Source: Mesoaciditogaceae bacterium
Lineage (GTDB): Bacteria > Thermotogota > Thermotogae > Mesoaciditogales > Mesoaciditogaceae
Length of the DNA: 13,858 nt
Assembly (NCBI GenBank): GCA_015486145.1
Contig: WFSH01000174.1
Coordinates: 1 to 13,858, forward strand
Reading direction: 5' to 3'
A model generated the notes under the pieces. The model searched no databases. It was not told where the DNA came from and was given only the letters and a program-made list of their open reading frames with translations. Made by a program: the position numbers and the translations under genes. Of the stretch, positions 1-7,744 are shown one piece after another; the first letter of the stretch is position 1; each line of letters opens with the position of its first letter.

Positions 1-1
1 G

Positions 2-1132
2 GTAGAAAAGGAAAGAAAAGACGTCGTTTTGGCTAAAACAAAGTGCGTGCTAAAACCGTCGAATGACAGAATTTCCCCACCTTGTGAACACTTTAAGAGT
101 TGTGGTGGCTGTGAATGGATGGATATGGATTATGAAAGACAACTTGAGTACAAAGCTGAGATTTTTGTTGATCAGATGAGCCACACCGCAAAAATGAAAG
201 TTTCAAAGCCGACTGTGCTGTCAACTTCTCCTTATCACTATCGAAACAAAGTCGAGTTTGCGGTTAACTCTGAGAAATTGGGTTTTTTTAGAAAAGGAAC
301 GAATGATTTTATTTCAATAAACCGATGTTTTATCTCTTCTGAGAGACTGAACAAATTGAAATCAAAAGTTGAGGGAGTTTTGAATGAACAAAGAAAGTTT
401 GCCCTCAACTTAGATCGTGTGATGTTGAGAGTGGCCCGAGAAAATATGTTGGTGTTTGTATCCTCAAACAGGATTAATCCGCCCAAAATCGAAGAGGCCG
501 ACAACGTGATATCGCTCAAAAATCATTCTCACTCTGTGGACAAAGGATATCAAGTCGTACACAAAGGGAGATCTTTTCTCGGTGTGAATTTAAATGGGAT
601 TGAGTACACGATTCCGGCGAAATCTTTTTTTCAGGTAAATTATCAGGGTGCCATTAAACTTGCACAAACTGTGAAGAAATATGCCGATGAAGGGGAGAAT
701 CTTCTTGATCTGTATTGCGGGGTCGGATTTCTCTCGCTCCAACTTGCCGATGGTTATAAAAGAGTTGTAGGTGTGGAAAGTTCCAACGCATCTGTGAAAG
801 CCGCTATAAGAAATGCCAAAATAAATGGCATTTTCAACATTCATTTCATTTCCTCAAGAGTGCAAGATTGGTTTTCAAACGAACATTTCGATACCGTTTT
901 GGTGGATCCTCCAAGATCTGGCATCGATTTTGGCGTGATTCAAAAGATTGTAAATTTGAATCCTTCAAAGATCATTTACGCATCTTGTGATGTTACCACG
1001 TTTGCAAGAGATGTGAAGGCGTTCATGAAAAGCGGATATTCATTTAGAACGGCAACACTCATAGACATGTTCCCACAAACGCATCACTTTGAAGTAGTAG
1101 CACTTTTGAAACGTAATAAAGGACGGCATTAG
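2..1132 (+). CDS. rlmD: 23S rRNA (uracil-5-)-methyltransferase, RlmD/RumA family, 5' partial
   Basis: This is a TrmA/RlmD-family enzyme, which transfers a methyl group from SAM to C5 of a uridine, most likely in 23S rRNA. The frame is open to the left edge. The residues before the TTG at 29 (VEKERKDVV, then AKTKCVLKPSNDRISPPC) match the end of the usual N-terminal TRAM domain, so that TTG is not the start and the gene begins outside the window. Numbering from the TTG, an Fe-S site is formed by C19, C25, C28 (CX5CGGC) and C100. The SAM-binding motif DLYCGVGFLSLQLA lies near 228-241, followed by DPPRSGID near 295 and the nucleophile Cys in YASCDVTTFARD near 319. The catalytic base is E355 in DMFPQTHHFE. 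All key residues are intact. The exact target uridine cannot be told from sequence. It converges with hpf. Confidence 0.9.
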   Translation, partial: VEKERKDVVLAKTKCVLKPSNDRISPPCEHFKSCGGCEWMDMDYERQLEYKAEIFVDQMSHTAKMKVSKPTVLSTSPYHYRNKVEFAVNSEKLGFFRKGTNDFISINRCFISSERLNKLKSKVEGVLNEQRKFALNLDRVMLRVARENMLVFVSSNRINPPKIEEADNVISLKNHSHSVDKGYQVVHKGRSFLGVNLNGIEYTIPAKSFFQVNYQGAIKLAQTVKKYADEGENLLDLYCGVGFLSLQLADGYKRVVGVESSNASVKAAIRNAKINGIFNIHFISSRVQDWFSNEHFDTVLVDPPRSGIDFGVIQKIVNLNPSKIIYASCDVTTFARDVKAFMKSGYSFRTATLIDMFPQTHHFEVVALLKRNKGRH

Positions 1133-1141
1133 CCGCCCTTT
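1118..1141. terminator. Possible terminator hairpin between rlmD and hpf
   Basis: AAAGGaCGGC and GCCGcCCTTT pair around an ATTA loop, ten positions with one A/C mismatch. The stem overlaps the rlmD stop codon (1130-1132). No real T-run follows on the plus strand, so termination is probably weak. Because the genes on either side converge, the hairpin may serve both. Nothing else is evident in 1142-1172. Confidence 0.5.
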
Positions 1142-1172
1142 AAGTTTGTGTTGTGCGTGGTAAACACTACTT

Positions 1173-1691
1173 TTACATGGGAACGATGAGTCCGTAGTTT
1201 CCGTCTTTTCTCCTGTAAAGAACGTTTATTTGATCGCCATCGGTGTTTCTAAAAACGAAAAATTCGTGATCGAGCATTTCTATTTGCATTATTGCTTCGT
1301 CTAAATTCATGGGTCTGAGTTCAAATTTCTTTATTTTGACAATGCTTTCACCACTTTTTTCTTCAGGTTCTTGATTTTGAATGTTTTCTGATTTTTCGCG
1401 TTTAAGAGTTCTAAATCTGTCTTTGTATCTTTTCAAACGTCTTTCCAAATTATTCACAGCGTTATCAACAGACGCGTAAAAGTCTTTTGTCGTTTCTTCT
1501 GCTCTTACTATTATGGCTCTCATTTTGAGGGTAACTTCCACCGTGTAGCGTTCGTGGGATTTTGAAATGCGCACTTCAACCTCAGAATTATCATCTTTCA
1601 CTATGCGCTCTAATTTTGACAGCTTTTTTTCTATGTATTCCTTCATCGCGTTGCTGACTTCAACATTTCTGGCTTTGTGCAGTATTTTCAT
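1173..1691 (-). CDS. hpf: Ribosome hibernation promoting factor, long form
   Basis: Long-form HPF binds the 30S decoding region and uses its C-terminal domain to pair two ribosomes into inactive 100S dimers when growth slows. The 172-residue protein has an N-terminal S30AE domain (about 1-100; MKILHKARNVEVSNAMKEYIEKKLSKLERI, then VEVTLKMRA and AEETTKDFYASVDNAVNNLERRLKRYKDR). A charged linker rich in E, K and S follows (about 105-118). The C-terminal dimerisation domain (about 120-172) carries KFELRPMNLDEAIMQIEMLDHEFFVFRNTDG and INVLYRRKDGNYGLIVP. The ATG at 1691 is chosen over the in-frame TTG at 1709 because AAGGAGGA lies 6 nt before the ATG and would fall inside the coding region of the longer version. 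It is monocistronic in this view and divergent from the tRNA gene. I could not identify a convincing promoter in 1692-1778. Confidence 0.95.
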   Translation of the reverse strand: MKILHKARNVEVSNAMKEYIEKKLSKLERIVKDDNSEVEVRISKSHERYTVEVTLKMRAIIVRAEETTKDFYASVDNAVNNLERRLKRYKDRFRTLKREKSENIQNQEPEEKSGESIVKIKKFELRPMNLDEAIMQIEMLDHEFFVFRNTDGDQINVLYRRKDGNYGLIVPM

Positions 1692-1738
1692 TTGAATTCC
1701 TCCTTCCAATTTGGTGAACTCGATGGGCCCAGCTCCCC

Positions 1739-1768
1739 TTGATCGTTGAGTGGTATATGTGTTAGAAT
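1739..1768 (+). promoter_or_regulatory. Promoter of tRNA-Ala
   Basis: A -35 box TTGATC (1739-1744) is separated by 18 nt from a -10 box TAGAAT (1763-1768). The predicted transcription start is around 1775, only a few bases before the mature tRNA 5' end at 1779. Each box differs from consensus at two positions or fewer, and the position directly before a stable RNA gene supports it. Confidence 0.6.
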
Positions 1769-1778
1769 TCGTACATAT

Positions 1779-1854
1779 GGGGTCGTGGCGCAGTTGGGAG
1801 CGCGCTTCCTTCGCAAGGAAGAGGTCGTGGGTTCGAATCCCATCGACTCCACCA
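1779..1854 (+). tRNA. tRNA-Ala (anticodon CGC)
   Basis: A full 76-nt cloverleaf reads GCG alanine codons. The acceptor stem is GGGGTCG/CGACTCC, with the G3:U70 wobble pair that alanyl-tRNA synthetase recognises. The D stem is GCGC/GCGC (1788-1791 with 1800-1803). The anticodon stem CTTCC/GGAAG holds loop TTCGCAA, with anticodon CGC at 1812-1814. The T arm is GTGGG-TTCGAAT-CCCAT. Discriminator A73 (1851) is followed by an encoded CCA (1852-1854). It is transcribed alone from its own promoter. Confidence 0.97.
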
Positions 1855-1857
1855 TAA

Positions 1858-1877
1858 AGGCAGGCAAAAGCCTGCCT
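1858..1877. terminator. Bidirectional terminator shared by tRNA-Ala and the EF-G paralogue gene
   Basis: A perfect 8-bp GC-rich stem AGGCAGGC/GCCTGCCT closes an AAAA loop. It begins 3 nt after the tRNA CCA and lies 3 nt beyond the stop codon of the minus-strand gene ending at 1881. On the plus strand it is followed by CGTTTATTT. On the minus strand it is followed by TTTATGG. The placement between two converging units suggests it ends both. Confidence 0.75.
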
Positions 1878-1880
1878 CGT

Positions 1881-3941
1881 TTATTTCTCTTCTTCTAATT
1901 CTGCCTTTCTTTCTTGAATGATCTTTTCTTGCAAGTTTCTCGGAACTTCTTCGTAATGAGAGAATTTCATGGTGAAATACCCTTTCCCGCTTGTCATGGA
2001 GTTGAGTTGCGATGAAAATTCAAGCATTTCTGAAAGTGGAACATCACTCTTTATCAATTGATATTTGTTTCCCAGTGGTTCAATTCCATGAATTCTTCCA
2101 CGACGCGCATTCAAATCTCCCATAACATCTCCCGTGCTGTCATCCGGAACGTAAATTTCTACACTCATTATCGGTTCTAACAACGTGGGACTTGCCGATT
2201 GCATTCCATTTTTGAATGCTTGAATCGCGGCAATCTGGAACGCTATATCGGAAGAATCCACCTCGTGGTATGACCCATCGTAAAGTGTAACCTTGACATC
2301 ATCCACGGGATATTCCGCAAGCACACCCTTTTTCATTGCCTCTTTTATACCCTTTTCAACGGACGGTATGTAGTTCTTTGGAATGGCTCCACCAAATATT
2401 TTATCTTCAAATTCAAAGCCTTTTCCTCTGGGTAAAGGCTCCAATTCGATCTTTACATGACCGTACTGACCGTGTCCTCCGCTCTGCTTTTTGTGTTTGT
2501 ATTCCGCTTTGGCTTTTTTTGTTATCGTTTCCCTGTAAGCGATCTTTGGCTTTCCAAGTTCCACTTCGACGTTGAAATTCTTTTTCAGTTTCTCTATTAT
2601 CACGTCTATGTGAATGTTTCCCAGTCCGGAGACAACTATCTCAGAAGTTTCTGAGTTAAAACTCATGTGAAAGGTCGGATCGGATTCCGCAAGTCTCGCA
2701 AGTCCGTTCGTAATCTTGTCTATTTCTCCTTTATTTTTGGATTTCACGGATTTAGAAATCATTGGTTCTGGGAAATCAAAAATATTTTCAATTGAAATCT
2801 TTTTTGATGGTTCGCTCAGGAAGTTTCCAACTTGGCTTTCTTTTAACTTAGGTATGGCGATTATGTCGCCCACGCTGGCTTCACTAATTTCGTTTTGCTT
2901 TTTGCCGGCGGGAACGTATATATGATTTATTCTTTCGGTCGTCTTCGATGATTCGTTGTATATCGTATCACCTGGTTTTATTTTTCCCGTTAAAACCTTT
3001 GCATAAGTGAGTTTTCCTATAAAGGGATCGACGACGACTTTGAAGATCAAAGCGGAAAACGGAGCATCAACGTCCGGCATTATTTCTTGGCCACCGATTT
3101 CCATTTTCACATCCACGGGTGAAGCTCCAAATTCTTGGATCGCGTCGAGGCATTCGTTGACACCTATGCCAAGCGTTGCGGAACCTGAAAAAACGGGAAC
3201 AATTTGTTCGTTAGCGTATCCTTTTGACAAAGTTTCTTTCAATTCTTCGGAAGTAACAGGCTCATCCGCAAAGTATTTTTCCATCAGTGCATCGTCCAAT
3301 TCCACTATTGATTCTATTAAAGATGACCTATAATCTTGAAGTTTGTCTTTGAGATCTTCCGGTACGTCCGTGATTTTTGGAGTCTTTCCTTCGTAAAGTA
3401 CGGCTTTTTGATTTAACACGTCTACAACGCCTTTGAATGCGGAACCACTTCCGATGGGAAAGTTCATCGCCACCACGGGTTTTCCAGCAAATGTTTTGAT
3501 CTGCTCTAAAGTTTGATCAAAATTGGCGTGATCTTTATCCATGCCGTTGATGAAACAGAACGTCGGCCGCTTGTAGTCTTTTGCAATTTTCCACGTTTTT
3601 TCCGTTTGAACTTCGACACCGCTTGTGGCATCAAGAACTGAGCACACATTTTCAGCCACGAGAACGGTGGATAAAACTTCTCCAATGAAGTCGGAGAACC
3701 CAGGCGTGTCGATCAACGCAAAAGTGTAATCGCCTCTTTTAAATGTAAAAACAGAGGCATTAATGCTGGATTTTTTTTCGACCTCCACCGGATCGAAATC
3801 CATGGCGGTATTTCCTTGTTCCACACTTCCCATTCTGTCTATCGCTTTGTTCAAAAAAAGAATAGATTCAGATAGCGTGGTCTTTCCGCTTCCATTGTGA
3901 CCTATGAATGCTATGACACGCTTTTTTATTGTGTCGGTCAC
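1881..3941 (-). CDS. EF-G paralogue (elongation factor G-like GTPase, EF-G-2 type)
   Basis: This is a translational GTPase of the EF-G paralogue group that includes Thermus TTHA1498 (recalled, not searched). At 686 residues it has an EF-G-like length. The G domain has P-loop GHNGSGKT at 14-21. The G3 motif is DTPGF at 78-82, where canonical EF-G has DTPGH, so the catalytic His is Phe. The G4 motif is NGMD at 132-135, replacing NKxD. SGSA further on is the likely G5. The domain II to V part carries EF-G hallmarks such as KHKKQSGGHGQYGHVKIELEP, GSYHEVDSSDIAFQIAA, EPIMSVEIYVPDD and GDLNARRGRIHG. GTG is the start, with GGAGG 9 nt upstream and only 2 nt after the previous stop, so translation is probably coupled. 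It is the last gene of the operon. A role in canonical translocation is doubtful, and ribosome recycling or rescue are alternatives. The housekeeping EF-G should lie elsewhere. Confidence 0.9.
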   Translation of the reverse strand: MTDTIKKRVIAFIGHNGSGKTTLSESILFLNKAIDRMGSVEQGNTAMDFDPVEVEKKSSINASVFTFKRGDYTFALIDTPGFSDFIGEVLSTVLVAENVCSVLDATSGVEVQTEKTWKIAKDYKRPTFCFINGMDKDHANFDQTLEQIKTFAGKPVVAMNFPIGSGSAFKGVVDVLNQKAVLYEGKTPKITDVPEDLKDKLQDYRSSLIESIVELDDALMEKYFADEPVTSEELKETLSKGYANEQIVPVFSGSATLGIGVNECLDAIQEFGASPVDVKMEIGGQEIMPDVDAPFSALIFKVVVDPFIGKLTYAKVLTGKIKPGDTIYNESSKTTERINHIYVPAGKKQNEISEASVGDIIAIPKLKESQVGNFLSEPSKKISIENIFDFPEPMISKSVKSKNKGEIDKITNGLARLAESDPTFHMSFNSETSEIVVSGLGNIHIDVIIEKLKKNFNVEVELGKPKIAYRETITKKAKAEYKHKKQSGGHGQYGHVKIELEPLPRGKGFEFEDKIFGGAIPKNYIPSVEKGIKEAMKKGVLAEYPVDDVKVTLYDGSYHEVDSSDIAFQIAAIQAFKNGMQSASPTLLEPIMSVEIYVPDDSTGDVMGDLNARRGRIHGIEPLGNKYQLIKSDVPLSEMLEFSSQLNSMTSGKGYFTMKFSHYEEVPRNLQEKIIQERKAELEEEK

Positions 3942-3943
3942 TT

Positions 3944-5569
3944 CTATGCACCTCCAGTTGTTTGGTCTATTTCTATCCCGAATTCTGCCGGGTACAGTCC
4001 TTCACTTTTGGATCCAACGATCTTTCCGTCGACTATCATGGAAACGTTTTTGCCGCTGTTCAAACACATAGCCTTCGAAAATCCGAAATTCAAGAGGATG
4101 TTAGAGAGCTCATCGAGATCCAAATTGGCATTTTTGGCATATACCCTTATGAAGTACAGGGATTTGTTTTTAATTCCGATCACCATTTTAGGCTCATTAG
4201 AACATTCAGTTTCTTTCAAAGACCACAATTTCACTTTTTTGGAATTGTAAATGATGAGATAATGTCCCTGAATGGCACCATCAATGTTATCAAGATTTAC
4301 ACCTTCAAGAGAGGTAAAAAAATTGACAAAATTTCCGAGTGTAACATCTTTCAAGAACAACGCGTATTTATTGGTCAAAGAAAGAATTACATCATTGGGG
4401 TTTCTAACATGTTCCGCGTATTTCTTACTTACTATAACACCCTTCTCAATTCTGTAATAAATCCTGTTGTTACTTTTTGGTATTTTGCCTCCATACTCAT
4501 AAGTGTACATCACAACGTCTCCAGTTGCGCAATTTACGGCGTTTATTTTGAAAGGAACAGGGCCAATGTTAACGGTTATAACTGGACTTGTTTCAATTAT
4601 ATCAAATTTTTTGCCATTCCAAACCAATGTTGGGCAGTTTGCATTTGAAGCACTCAATATTTTACCGTTTGACATGACAAAACCGGGAGATTTCCCGGCA
4701 ATTCCAATTGCCGCCACAGCGTTTGATGTGGCAAAGGAACTTAAAAGTCCAGAAGTTCCAACTCCGGAGTGTGGGTAAACGATTTTGAGATGAGAAACAC
4801 CGGGCGGAATTTTAAGAAAGTTTAGATATACCATTTTGCCCGTGAGAGTTTTGTACACCAGGCTCCTGTACGATATTCCATCGTTGAAATTCAAGGAAGA
4901 AGATTCTTGAGTGGGAAGAGAAGGATATCCCAGAGCTGTAGAAATTTCCAGCTTTCCCGTGTACGTTATGCGGTACTCGGCCGATATTTCTCCATCTTTT
5001 TCCACCACAAGCGGAGAATTGGCTTGGATGTAGTTTTTTGAAAAAGAAACTGGAAAAATCTTCACGGTTGTAACTATGCCGTTTGAGGTAACTTTTATCG
5101 TTGTTTTTGGAGATTTCACGTTGAAAAAAATGGTGAATCGCTTTCCGTAGAGCAGTACACCCTTCAACGAGACGGAAGGAAGACGTTGGAATAAAAAAGC
5201 TCCTGCAGGGTCTATGGCAACTTTCATCCCGACGAGTTTTGCAACGGCCTTTATTGAAAGATAAGGTGTTTGAGTGTTCGTGGATACGTCGTTCATCACG
5301 TACAAGGCATCGTATGTACCCCTGTGATTTTTGAGATTGAAAGAGATGAAATCGCCATTGTGTATCACCACGCCCATTTTGTTTTTGTAAGACCATTTAA
5401 GGTTCAAAATGGGAGCAATTTGAGAGATTTTAACGAATGGAACGCCCTTCCATATCGAGGTGTTTGTCAAAAATATCGCCGTGCCATTTTTTACCAAGTA
5501 CAGCGGCATGGCGATCGTTACAATCGGTATTCCCAAAATAATAAAAAGAGTGGCAAGTCTTTTGATCAT
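3944..5569 (-). CDS. Exported protein: copper-amine-oxidase-like N domain plus degenerate NAGPA (phosphodiester glycosidase-like) domain
   Basis: The 541-residue protein has a positively charged start and a hydrophobic run (about 5-22, LATLFIILGIPIVTIAM) that fits a signal peptide or anchor. Residues about 25-135 resemble the copper-amine-oxidase-like N domain found on many cell-surface proteins (TNTSIWKGVPFVKISQIAPILNLKWSYKN, then PYLSIKAVAKLVGMKVAIDP). The C-terminal half resembles the NAGPA/DUF2233 fold: a GIAGKSPGFVMSNGKI segment near 300, then PKMVIGIKNKSLYFIRV, then a helix DLDELSNILLNFGF. The family signature LDGGGSS reads LNSGKNVS here (503-510). Phosphodiester glycosidase activity is therefore doubtful. 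A structural or binding role at the cell envelope is possible. The ATG overlaps the pdp stop as ATGA, and the EF-G paralogue follows after 2 nt. The family call rests on motif memory only. Confidence 0.7.
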   Translation of the reverse strand: MIKRLATLFIILGIPIVTIAMPLYLVKNGTAIFLTNTSIWKGVPFVKISQIAPILNLKWSYKNKMGVVIHNGDFISFNLKNHRGTYDALYVMNDVSTNTQTPYLSIKAVAKLVGMKVAIDPAGAFLFQRLPSVSLKGVLLYGKRFTIFFNVKSPKTTIKVTSNGIVTTVKIFPVSFSKNYIQANSPLVVEKDGEISAEYRITYTGKLEISTALGYPSLPTQESSSLNFNDGISYRSLVYKTLTGKMVYLNFLKIPPGVSHLKIVYPHSGVGTSGLLSSFATSNAVAAIGIAGKSPGFVMSNGKILSASNANCPTLVWNGKKFDIIETSPVITVNIGPVPFKINAVNCATGDVVMYTYEYGGKIPKSNNRIYYRIEKGVIVSKKYAEHVRNPNDVILSLTNKYALFLKDVTLGNFVNFFTSLEGVNLDNIDGAIQGHYLIIYNSKKVKLWSLKETECSNEPKMVIGIKNKSLYFIRVYAKNANLDLDELSNILLNFGFSKAMCLNSGKNVSMIVDGKIVGSKSEGLYPAEFGIEIDQTTGGA

Positions 5570-6870
5570 TGAACAACACCGTGTACGAGCTTTACAGATT
5601 CTGGTTTTGTGTCTTTTATCGTATAAGCATCTTGGATCATGTTAACGGACTCTTTGAGTTTTTCTTCACGGTTGTAATACAAAGTACAGAGAGTCTCTCC
5701 CGCTTTCACGAAGTCCCCCGTTTTTTTCGTGAGCTTTACACCTACCGATAAGTCTATTTTGTCACCCTTGTGTATCCTACCTGCGCCGAGTATCATCGAG
5801 GAAATTCCAATTTTTTCCGCATCCATCGAATAGATGTATCCAGAACGCGTTGCGGTTATTGTGCGAGTGTGGGTGGAAATATTCAAAAGCGATGTATCAT
5901 CGATGACGTTTGGATTTCCGCCCTGTATTTCGACGAGTTCTCTGAATTTTTCAAGCGCTTTACCGCTTTTTATCGAGTTCCTCAGAGTCTCTCTTGCAGA
6001 ATCGAGATCGGGACTAATTTTGCCAATTTTCAGCATTTGTGCTCCCAATTCAACGCATAATTCTTCTAAATCTTTTGGGCCGTTGCCTTTGAGGGTGTCG
6101 ATAGCTTCTTCAACTTCAAGGGCATTTCCGATCGTCAATCCCAAAGGCTTATCCATGTCTGTTAAGAGTGCCACGGTTTCTTTTCCGTGTCTTTTTCCTA
6201 TGTCAACCATTGCGCGTGCCAAGTCTGTGGCTGAAGAAATATCTTTCATGAACGCACCAGATCCAACTTTGACATCCAAGACGATTCCATCGGCTCCCGC
6301 AGCCAACTTTTTGCTCATTATGCTGGAAGCGATCAGAGATATTTCATCGATCGTTGCCGTTACGTCTCTTAAAGCGTATATTTTTTTGTCCGCCGGGGCG
6401 AGATTGGCGGTTTGCCCCACAATGGCTATGCCGTGCCTCTTTACGTTGCTCATAAAATCTTCCTCAGAAAGTGCGGTTTTGAATCCCGGGATCGATTCAA
6501 GTTTGTCGATCGTTCCACCAGTGTGCCCTAATCCTCTGCCAGACATTTTTGCCACTGGTAAACCGCAGGATGCCACCATAGGCGCGAGGATCAACGTTGT
6601 TTTGTCTCCAACGCCTCCCGTGGAATGTTTGTCCACCTTTATCCCGGGAATTACCGAAAGATCTATCATGTCTCCGGATTTTGCCATGATCTCCGTGAGG
6701 TGATATCTCTCTTCTTCGTCCATGTGCCTGAAATACACGGCCATGAGAAAAGCGGCCATTTGATAATCTGGAATTTCTCCGTTGATAAATCCCATCACCA
6801 TGTATTTTATTTCTTCTTTTGAAAGCTTGACGTTGTTTCTTTTCTTTAGGATAACATCGTACGGTCGCAC
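5566..6870 (-). CDS. pdp: Pyrimidine-nucleoside phosphorylase (PyNP / thymidine phosphorylase family)
   Basis: It splits uridine, thymidine or deoxyuridine with phosphate, giving the base and (deoxy)ribose-1-phosphate in the cytosol. The 434 residues are normal for the family. The phosphate and cation site is DKHSTGGVGDKTT (80-92), followed by SGRGLGHTGGTIDKLESIPG (110-130). The pyrimidine-binding trio is visible as R169 (ALRD), S184 and K188 (SSIMSKK), matching Arg/Ser/Lys of characterised PyNPs. The C-terminal region includes VGVKLTKKTGDFVKAGETL, the usual final domain. GTG at 6870 is the start, preceded by GGGGGTG about 8 nt upstream. A 61-nt gap to the preceding punA gene is the only real spacer in the operon. 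It holds a lone TAGAAT (6907-6912 on the minus strand) without a good -35, so an internal promoter is possible but not shown. The 3' end overlaps the next gene by 4 nt. Confidence 0.95.
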   Translation of the reverse strand: MRPYDVILKKRNNVKLSKEEIKYMVMGFINGEIPDYQMAAFLMAVYFRHMDEEERYHLTEIMAKSGDMIDLSVIPGIKVDKHSTGGVGDKTTLILAPMVASCGLPVAKMSGRGLGHTGGTIDKLESIPGFKTALSEEDFMSNVKRHGIAIVGQTANLAPADKKIYALRDVTATIDEISLIASSIMSKKLAAGADGIVLDVKVGSGAFMKDISSATDLARAMVDIGKRHGKETVALLTDMDKPLGLTIGNALEVEEAIDTLKGNGPKDLEELCVELGAQMLKIGKISPDLDSARETLRNSIKSGKALEKFRELVEIQGGNPNVIDDTSLLNISTHTRTITATRSGYIYSMDAEKIGISSMILGAGRIHKGDKIDLSVGVKLTKKTGDFVKAGETLCTLYYNREEKLKESVNMIQDAYTIKDTKPESVKLVHGVVQ

Positions 6871-6931
6871 GGCCGTTTCACCCCCTGTATGCTGAACTTT
6901 TAAGAAATTCTACAAGAAATTTAGAGTGCAT

Positions 6932-7741
6932 TTAGCACGTTTTGTCAACTATGGTTTTCACGATCGATATGAAACGCTTCGAAACTTTCCTTCCAGCTTC
7001 TAACACTTCTTTTTCTGAAAGTGGTTGATTTAAAATACCGGCAGCCATGTTGGTTATACATGATATGCCCATCACTTCCATTTTCAAATGGTTGGCTACT
7101 ATTACCTCATGAATTGTGGACATACCGATCATATCCGCACCAATTTTTCTAAACATCCTGATTTCAGCCGGCGTCTCATAACTTGGCCCAAGAACTGATA
7201 TGTACGTACCAGTTTCCAAAGGTTTTCCAAATTTTTCTTCGATCGCTCGGTTGGCATTTCGAATCCATACTTTCGAAAGCGAGTTGGACATATCCGGAAA
7301 TCTTGGCCCTTGTGACTCATCGTTTGGTCCTCTCAAAGGATTCCTGAAAGAAAAGTTTATCACATCGCTTATAAAAACAAGATCTCCAGCTTTGAATGAA
7401 GTTCTTATTCCACCTGCGGCGTTCGTCAAAATCAAGCGATTTATTCCCATCTTTTTGAACACGCGAATCGGATAACCCACATCGGCCGCAGGATATCCTT
7501 CATATGTGTGAAATCGGCCACTCATGAGCAAAACTTTTTTGCCACTTAGTCGACCAAAGATGAGTTCACCTGCATGTCCTGGAGCAGTGGAACTGAGAAA
7601 TCCTGGGATTTTGGAATACGGAATTCGCCTTCCCTTTTCCACTTCGTCCACGAGCTTTGATAAACCAGAACCGAGAACTATTACAACGTCGGGAACCTCA
7701 CCGATTTTGCTCAGTATGTAATCCGTGCTTTTTTGCAACAT
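6932..7741 (-). CDS. punA: Purine nucleoside phosphorylase, trimeric type, Asn variant
   Basis: A trimeric (PNP/MTAP superfamily) phosphorylase of 269 residues, it converts a purine nucleoside plus phosphate to the free base and ribose-1-phosphate. Motifs seen are VLGSGLS (22-28), STAPGHAGEL, GRFHTYEGY, TNAAGG and GPSYETPAEIRM with E189, then GMSTIHEVIVANH and CITNMAAG with N231. E189 and N231 lie 42 residues apart, as do Glu201 and Asn243 of human PNP, which bind 6-oxopurines. Preference for inosine and guanosine, or deaminated MTA (methylthioinosine), is therefore expected. It starts at ATG 7741, 3 nt after the stop of its paralogue, with AAAGGAG about 12 nt upstream. Its position after mtaD in the operon fits use of deaminated nucleosides. 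Confidence 0.93.
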   Translation of the reverse strand: MLQKSTDYILSKIGEVPDVVIVLGSGLSKLVDEVEKGRRIPYSKIPGFLSSTAPGHAGELIFGRLSGKKVLLMSGRFHTYEGYPAADVGYPIRVFKKMGINRLILTNAAGGIRTSFKAGDLVFISDVINFSFRNPLRGPNDESQGPRFPDMSNSLSKVWIRNANRAIEEKFGKPLETGTYISVLGPSYETPAEIRMFRKIGADMIGMSTIHEVIVANHLKMEVMGISCITNMAAGILNQPLSEKEVLEAGRKVSKRFISIVKTIVDKTC

Positions 7742-7744
7742 TTC

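Noticed and set aside
1692..1709. TTG start giving a 178-residue HPF
   Set aside because: The extra codons are the Shine-Dalgarno itself (AAGGAGGA); the ATG at 1691 is correctly spaced from it.
5834..6703. 289-codon plus-strand open frame opposite pdp
   Set aside because: It is antisense to a clear pyrimidine nucleoside phosphorylase with all motifs; length alone is a by-product of codon bias.
6871..6931. Internal promoter before pdp (TAGAAT on the minus strand)
   Set aside because: The -10-like hexamer has no acceptable -35 and no TGn extension, so it is only noted as possible.
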